From Rhizobium sp. WYCCWR10014 (lineage in GTDB: Bacteria > Pseudomonadota > Alphaproteobacteria > Rhizobiales > Rhizobiaceae), in contig NZ_LXFU01000037.1 in NCBI RefSeq assembly GCF_001657485.1, positions 372,001 to 436,000 on the forward strand: a stretch of DNA of 64,000 nt, written 5' to 3'. Shown here one piece after another: positions 59,727-64,000 of the stretch. A program made the position numbers and the translations under genes. The notes under the pieces were generated by a model, which was not told the origin of the DNA, ran no database searches, and saw only the letters and a list, made by a program, of their open reading frames with translations. Each line of letters begins with the position of its first letter. Within the stretch, counting starts at the first letter, position 1.

Positions 59727-60194
59727 TCACCCTCGGCCGCGATAGGTGGCAACGCCTTGCTCCGGCAGCCACACGCCTTCCGGCGGCTTGCCCGTCTGCC
59801 AGAAGACGTCGATCGGAATGCCGCCGCGTGGATACCAGTAGGCGCCGATCCTGAGCCACCGGGGATCGAGCAGCTCGACGATGCGCTTGGCGATGTAGAC
59901 CGAGCAATCCTCGTGGAAAGCGCCGTGATTGCGGAAGGAATGCAGGAAGAGCTTCAGCGACTTCGATTCCACCAGCCATTCGCCCGGAATGTAGTCGATG
60001 ACGATATGGGCGAAATCCGGTTGCCCGGTCATCGGGCAGAGCGAGGTGAATTCCGGCGCGGTGAAGCGCACGACGTAATCGGTGCCGGCATGGTTGGACG
60101 GCACTTTTTCAAGCACCGCCTCCTCCGGCGATTGCGCGGTTTCGGTCTGCTGACCCAGCATCGACAGGCTGGAAACATCGGTATTCGGCATCAT
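59727..60194 (-). CDS. queF: NADPH-dependent preQ0 reductase QueF
   Basis: QueF reduces the nitrile of preQ0 to the amine of preQ1 in queuosine synthesis. The 155-residue length is the short (unimodular) form. The catalytic Cys is in FTSLCPMTGQPDF, followed by ESKSLKLFLHSFRNH and GAFHEDCSVYIA with the conserved His-Glu. It overlaps the upstream cation diffusion facilitator gene by 4 bases, so the two are translationally coupled. Other queuosine genes (queC, queD, queE) are not in the window. Confidence 0.96.
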   Translation of the reverse strand: MMPNTDVSSLSMLGQQTETAQSPEEAVLEKVPSNHAGTDYVVRFTAPEFTSLCPMTGQPDFAHIVIDYIPGEWLVESKSLKLFLHSFRNHGAFHEDCSVYIAKRIVELLDPRWLRIGAYWYPRGGIPIDVFWQTGKPPEGVWLPEQGVATYRGRG

Positions 60195-61105
60195 GCCTCC
60201 TTAACGACTTTGACGCGGATGCCGTGAGCCTTTTCGCCCTCCGGTTCCACATGAATTGCGATAGTGGCGCCCTCGTGCACCGCCCTGATGGCATCCTCAA
60301 GGCGGTCGCATATATCATGCGCCTGCCGCACCGACATCCCGCCGGGCACCACCATGTGGAAATCGATGAAGGTGACGGTGCCCGCCCGCCTCGTTTTCAG
60401 GTCATGCACGCCGATCGAGCCCGTCGCGTGGGTGGCGATCGCCTGCTTGATCGCCTCCTCCTCCTGCGGCTCGACTGCCTGGTCCATCAGCCCGCCGATC
60501 GATTGCGAGATCACCTTCCAGCCCTGATAGAGAATGTTGACGGCAACGAGAATGGCAAGCACCGGGTCGAAGATCGCATAACCCGTTGCCAGCGCCAGCA
60601 GCAGACCGACGAGCACGCCGACGGAGGTGACGACGTCGGACATGATATGCTGTCCATCCGCCGTCAGCGCTGCCGAGCGATGTCTGCGCCCGGCTCTGAT
60701 CAGCAGCCGCGCCCAGATCGCATTGATGACACCGGCCGCGACGTTGATCGCAAGGCCGAGCACGGGTGCGTCCAGCATGCGCGGCTCGGCGAGATAACCA
60801 ACCGCCTCGTTGACGATCAGCAGGGCGGCGACGACGATCAGCACGCCCTCGGTGACGGCAGACAGATATTCCGCCTTGTGATGACCGAAGGGATGGTCGT
60901 GATCGGCCGGCTTCTGCGCATAGCGGATGACGAAGAAGGCGATGAAGGCGGCAACGACGTTGACCGACGATTCGAGCCCGTCCGACAGCAACGCCACCGA
61001 ACCGGTGACCCACCAGGCCACCATCTTCAGCCCCATGACGCCGAGCGACAGCGGAATCCCCCACATCGCCAGCTTGCGAACCGTAAGATCGCCGTTGTCA
61101 CTCAT
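60191..61105 (-). CDS. Cation diffusion facilitator transporter
   Basis: A 304-residue CDF protein with six membrane helices (about 10-210). Metal-site residues are seen in VALLSDGLESSVNVVAAF (D-x-x-x-D/S) and SADGQHIMSDVVTSVGV region with the H-x-x-x-D pair, and HHKAEYLSAVTEG. The C-terminal domain (215-304) is cytoplasmic. It exports Zn, Mn, Fe or Co from the cytoplasm; the metal is not clear. The start is at MSDNGDL; its gene overlaps queF by 4 bases. Confidence 0.92.
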   Translation of the reverse strand: MSDNGDLTVRKLAMWGIPLSLGVMGLKMVAWWVTGSVALLSDGLESSVNVVAAFIAFFVIRYAQKPADHDHPFGHHKAEYLSAVTEGVLIVVAALLIVNEAVGYLAEPRMLDAPVLGLAINVAAGVINAIWARLLIRAGRRHRSAALTADGQHIMSDVVTSVGVLVGLLLALATGYAIFDPVLAILVAVNILYQGWKVISQSIGGLMDQAVEPQEEEAIKQAIATHATGSIGVHDLKTRRAGTVTFIDFHMVVPGGMSVRQAHDICDRLEDAIRAVHEGATIAIHVEPEGEKAHGIRVKVVKEA

Positions 61106-61159
61106 ATCGTTCCCCTGCGGTTGCGAATGAATTGCAGCTTTCAAGCCGTTGAAACGCAA

Positions 61160-61190
61160 AACCGCCCACGCGAATGTCGCGCAGGCGGTT
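61160..61190 (-). terminator. Hairpin between the DUF2161 gene and the CDF gene
   Basis: Outer arms AACCGCC and GGCGGTT with inner CGCGA/TCGCG. On the minus strand the stem is followed by TTTTGCGTTT. It likely ends the DUF2161 transcript about 70 bases beyond its stop, and would isolate the CDF-queF transcript. Confidence 0.7.
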
Positions 61191-61259
61191 CAGTTGATGG
61201 TGATATGGGGGAAGACGGCGGATTTGTCAAAGGGCAATGAAGTTCCCCTTCCGCGTGGC

Positions 61260-61931
61260 TCAAGGAGCAGGCTCGGAGAGAATAGTCTGCGGCCAGCGCA
61301 AGAGCGCGGCCTGCCCTGCAGCCGTCAGGGCGTAGACGCCCTTCTCCTTGCGTTCGAACCATCCGTAGACGTTGTCGAGCAGGATTCGGCCGGCATTGGG
61401 CACCTGAGCCTTCATATCCCGCGGCCGCCCGACCCCACGCTCGATTGCGGCGGCGCAGAGCAGCACCTGCTGACGATAGGCGGTCATGATTGGCGCCCGC
61501 GTGCTGCCGCCGACGGCGGGATCGCCGTGGCGGCGCTGATGTTCCTTGACGAGGCGCGTGCGCCGCTTGGGATTGGTGCGCGGCATCGGCGAAACGGAAC
61601 TGACGATGATGCTGACCTCGCCGGCATCGGAGACGCCGAGCATGCCGATGCCGAGCCTGCGGCAGAGATCGCGATAGCGTTTGTCGGTCTCCCGCCCCCG
61701 ACCCTTGGCGGAGACGCGGGCCGCGATCCAGACCTCATCGCTCATCGCCGCGCGGTCGACCGCCTGGAGAAGCAGTTCGAGGTTGAATGAGAGCTTGAGT
61801 TCGCAGACCACCACGACCGGCGGCTCGGCATCGCTGAGGCCCACGAGATCGCACCCGCCGACCTCACCCTTCACGACATAACCCGCCGCCTCCAGGAAAG
61901 CTTTGACCGGCAGGTAAAGCGATGTCTCCAT
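61260..61931 (-). CDS. DUF2161 PD-(D/E)xK-like phosphodiesterase
   Basis: The 223-residue protein matches DUF2161. The start YLPVKAFLEAAGYVVKGEVGGCDL and VVVCELKLSFNLELLLQAV give the PD-(D/E)xK pattern, with Asp in GCDLVGL and the E-L-K of CELKLS. A C-terminal winged-helix-like part (AQVPNAGRILLDNVYGWFER) follows. Nuclease activity is inferred from the fold only. It is downstream of a small hypothetical gene on the same strand with a 15-base gap. Confidence 0.85.
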   Translation of the reverse strand: METSLYLPVKAFLEAAGYVVKGEVGGCDLVGLSDAEPPVVVVCELKLSFNLELLLQAVDRAAMSDEVWIAARVSAKGRGRETDKRYRDLCRRLGIGMLGVSDAGEVSIIVSSVSPMPRTNPKRRTRLVKEHQRRHGDPAVGGSTRAPIMTAYRQQVLLCAAAIERGVGRPRDMKAQVPNAGRILLDNVYGWFERKEKGVYALTAAGQAALLRWPQTILSEPAP

Positions 61932-61946
61932 ATTGAAACCCGCGCC

Positions 61947-62186
61947 TCAGGCGGCGTTGAGATCGGCAATCTCACCGTATTTTGCAAGCAGCCGCGGCGA
62001 GGACATATCCCCGGTTTCCTCATCGACGATCACGGCATAAGCCGCCACGCCGACGAAACGCTCCGACATCGCCGAGGCGATTTTCTCCGCGCTGACGGAG
62101 TTCGATGCCTGGCGCATTTCACCGGGGACGAGATTGCCGCGGTTCTTGCGATAGGGAAGAACGATGAACTTTTCAGCATTGGCCAC
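61947..62186 (-). CDS. Small hypothetical protein
   Basis: A 79-residue protein with no family that I can name. It opens MANAEKFIVLPYRKNRGNLV, has NSVSAEKIASAMSERFVGVA as a helix, and a strand AYAVIVDEETGDMSSPRLLA. It looks like a single alpha/beta domain, likely conserved in rhizobia. It may be cotranscribed with the DUF2161 gene 15 bases downstream. Confidence 0.65.
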   Translation of the reverse strand: MANAEKFIVLPYRKNRGNLVPGEMRQASNSVSAEKIASAMSERFVGVAAYAVIVDEETGDMSSPRLLAKYGEIADLNAA

Positions 62187-62310
62187 GTCGAATATCCCGA
62201 TTGATCGTTCCTGAAATGTTCTGATTTGGCTGAAGAAGTCAACCGGCCTTTCGAAAACGGCGTGCCCCCCGCAATCGGGGAAAGGGCAGGCCGAATAACC
62301 GTCGAAATCC

Positions 62311-64000
62311 TCAGGCAGCCTTCGTCTTCACCTTGCGCGCCAGATGCGCCACGACATTTTCGATCATCCGCATCCCGGCATCGCCTCCAAGCGTCATGAT
62401 CGACTCCGGATGGAACTGCACCGCGGCGATCGGTTCCTTGGCGTGTTCGATGCCCATGATAGTGCCGTCGTCGCTTTCCGCCGTGATGATGAACTCGCGC
62501 GGCAGCGTCGAGGGATCGGCGAAGATCGAGTGGTAGCGCCCGACCGTCACCTCCTTGGCAAGGCCGGAGAAGACGATGCCCGGCTCCAGCACGCGGATAC
62601 GCGAGGGCTTGCCGTGCATCGGCAGCGCCAGATGGCGCAGTTCCCCGCCATAGGCTTCGGCGAGCGCCTGCAGACCGAGGCAGACACCGAAGATCGGCAG
62701 GTTACGCGCCCGCGCCTTCTTGATCGTCGCCTTGCAGTCGAAATCCTTGGGCGTTCCGGGGCCGGGCGACAGCACGACGAGGTCCGGGTTCAGCCGGTCG
62801 AAGATTTCCTCCGGCACCGGCGTTCGCACGGTTGAAACCGTCGCCCCCGTCTGGCGGAAGTAATTGGCGAGCGTGTGGACGAAGCTGTCCTCGTGATCGA
62901 CGAGCAGGATGCTGACGCCCTGGCCGACGCTCGCAACGTCGCGCTGGACCCTGCCGGAATTGCCCGTCTTGGCGTCTCGGATGGCGGAAAGCATGGCAGA
63001 GGCCTTCAGTTCTGTTTCGGCTTCTTCTTCGTCAGGAATGGAATCGTTGAGCAGCGTCGCGCCGGCGCGCACCTCGGCGATACCATCCTTGATGCGCACG
63101 GTGCGCAGCGTCAGGCCTGTGTTCATGTCGCCGTTGAAGCCGACCATGCCGATCGCTCCACCATACCATGCGCGTGGGCTCTTTTCATGGCTCTCGATGA
63201 AGCGCATCGCCCAGAGCTTCGGGGCGCCGGTGACGGTGACGGCCCAGGCGTGGCTGAGGAAACCGTCGAAGGCGTCCATGTCGTCGCGCAGCCGCCCTTC
63301 GATATGGTCGACCGTGTGGATGAGGCGCGAATACATCTCGATCTGCCGGCGGCCGATCACCTTGACCGAGCCCGGCTCGCAGACACGGCTTTTGTCGTTG
63401 CGGTCGACATCCGAGCACATGGTGAGCTCGGACTCGTCTTTCTTGGAATTCAGGAGCTTCAGGATCTGCTCGCTGTCAGCGATCGGGTCATCGCCGCGCT
63501 TGATCGTGCCCGAAATCGGGCAGGTCTCGATGCGACGGCCGGAAACGCGCACGAACATTTCGGGCGAGGCACCGACCAGATATTCCTGATGGCCGAGATT
63601 GATGAAGAAGGAATAAGGCGACGGATTGATCGCCTTCAGCCGCTTTGAAATGTCGGACGGCTTGCTGTCGCAGCGCTCCATGAATTTCTGCCCGGGCACG
63701 ACTTCGAAAAGGTCGCCCTTGCGAAAACTCTCCTTTGCCTTGGTGACGAGCTCGGCATATTCGCCCGGCCGGTGATCGCTCTTCGGCGGAATGGCATCCG
63801 TGGGTTTGAAGGGCTCCGCCGCGATATCCTGCGCCTTGCCCTCGGTCGACACGCCGCCTTTTTCGAAGTCGTAACGGTCGACCCAGGCCTTGGCGGAATA
63901 GTTGTCGACGACGAGGATCTCGTCCGGCAGGTAGAGCACCATGTCGCGCTGGTCGGAGGGTCGCGTCAGCTTCAGATCGATCGCGTCGAACTGGAAGGCG
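62311..64000 (-). CDS. trpE(G): Anthranilate synthase, fused TrpE-TrpG, C-terminal part
   Basis: Rhizobia encode a fused anthranilate synthase that makes anthranilate from chorismate and glutamine. The window holds about 563 codons; the N-terminal 160 or so residues lie outside. The TrpE part has GSVKVIGRRQIEMYSRLIHT, HTVDHIEGRLRDDMD, FLSHAWAVTVTGAPKLWAMR. The amidotransferase begins near ILLVDHEDSFVHTLANYF and has the catalytic Cys in GVCLGLQALAEAYGG and His-Glu in VQFHPESI. A TRP leader (trpL) is expected upstream but is not in the window. Confidence 0.97.
   Translation of the reverse strand, partial: AFQFDAIDLKLTRPSDQRDMVLYLPDEILVVDNYSAKAWVDRYDFEKGGVSTEGKAQDIAAEPFKPTDAIPPKSDHRPGEYAELVTKAKESFRKGDLFEVVPGQKFMERCDSKPSDISKRLKAINPSPYSFFINLGHQEYLVGASPEMFVRVSGRRIETCPISGTIKRGDDPIADSEQILKLLNSKKDESELTMCSDVDRNDKSRVCEPGSVKVIGRRQIEMYSRLIHTVDHIEGRLRDDMDAFDGFLSHAWAVTVTGAPKLWAMRFIESHEKSPRAWYGGAIGMVGFNGDMNTGLTLRTVRIKDGIAEVRAGATLLNDSIPDEEEAETELKASAMLSAIRDAKTGNSGRVQRDVASVGQGVSILLVDHEDSFVHTLANYFRQTGATVSTVRTPVPEEIFDRLNPDLVVLSPGPGTPKDFDCKATIKKARARNLPIFGVCLGLQALAEAYGGELRHLALPMHGKPSRIRVLEPGIVFSGLAKEVTVGRYHSIFADPSTLPREFIITAESDDGTIMGIEHAKEPIAAVQFHPESIMTLGGDAGMRMIENVVAHLARKVKTKAA

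Noticed and set aside
1..64000. CRISPR arrays, prophage, insertion sequences, rRNA and tRNA genes
   Set aside because: I looked for regular spaced repeats, integrase or transposase domains and RNA gene forms in the gaps and found none that I can support.

Overview
The window is ordinary-looking chromosome from an alphaproteobacterium of the order Rhizobiales, most likely Rhizobium of the leguminosarum/etli group. This rests on the high G+C content and codon use, the fused trpE(G) gene, the petABC set, long rhizobial-type intergenic palindromes (RIME-like), a ClpS2-type adaptor and many protein families typical of this group. I see no prophage, insertion sequence, CRISPR array, rRNA, tRNA or conjugation genes. 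Coding density is about 90 percent on both strands. No integrated island stands out. The accessory material is small: toxin-antitoxin modules, c-di-GMP genes, repeats and a few orphan genes.

Layout. Positions 1-2130 hold the end of a metallo-beta-lactamase-fold hydrolase and a minus-strand set ybjN-like, proC, CsaA-like. Positions 2500-9000 hold ubiK (minus) and a plus-strand run lgt, midA-like methyltransferase, pgeF, a creatinase-like M24 protein, a lipoprotein and prs, closed by a strong terminator. Positions 9100-20950 carry the conserved translation genes rplY, pth and ychF, separated by a secreted protein with a D/Q/E-rich tail, a doubly broken MHYT-GGDEF-EAL gene, an intact GGDEF-EAL gene followed by a periplasmic binding protein, clpS and a VapBC pair. 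Positions 20950-26600 hold a DUF2157 membrane protein, two MaoC-like genes, apt and the cytochrome bc1 operon petABC.

Positions 26800-32600 carry an EEP-family enzyme and two paralogous ABC exporters split by a ParDE module and an orphan ribbon-helix-helix gene. Positions 33000-39850 carry trmL, a Na/Pi cotransporter, hemF (its ribosome-binding site lies in a hairpin), small hypotheticals, and a translationally coupled minus-strand set DUF1285, NUDIX, CCA-adding enzyme. Positions 40000-46830 are a four-gene MoxR/DUF58/DUF4159 operon. Positions 46830-54330 carry two GNAT genes (one frameshifted), a GST-family quinone reductase, NUDIX, a metallophosphoesterase, a TPR protein, an ECF sigma/anti-sigma pair, and a quinone oxidoreductase divergent from an HxlR regulator.

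Positions 54435-64000 carry leuA preceded by a leucine-rich leader peptide and hairpin (an attenuator), benE, a clpP paralogue, a DUF2076 protein, queF overlapping a cation diffusion facilitator, a DUF2161 nuclease-fold protein, a small hypothetical, and the 3' part of trpE(G), cut by the window end.

The most interesting items are the binding-protein/GGDEF-EAL pair, the leuA leader, the hairpin over the hemF start, the operator-like palindromes at both toxin-antitoxin modules and upstream of the Na/Pi gene, the repeat that supplies the C-terminus of the HxlR regulator, and two genes with clear frame damage. I do not find a wholly new multi-gene system that I can defend from sequence alone.
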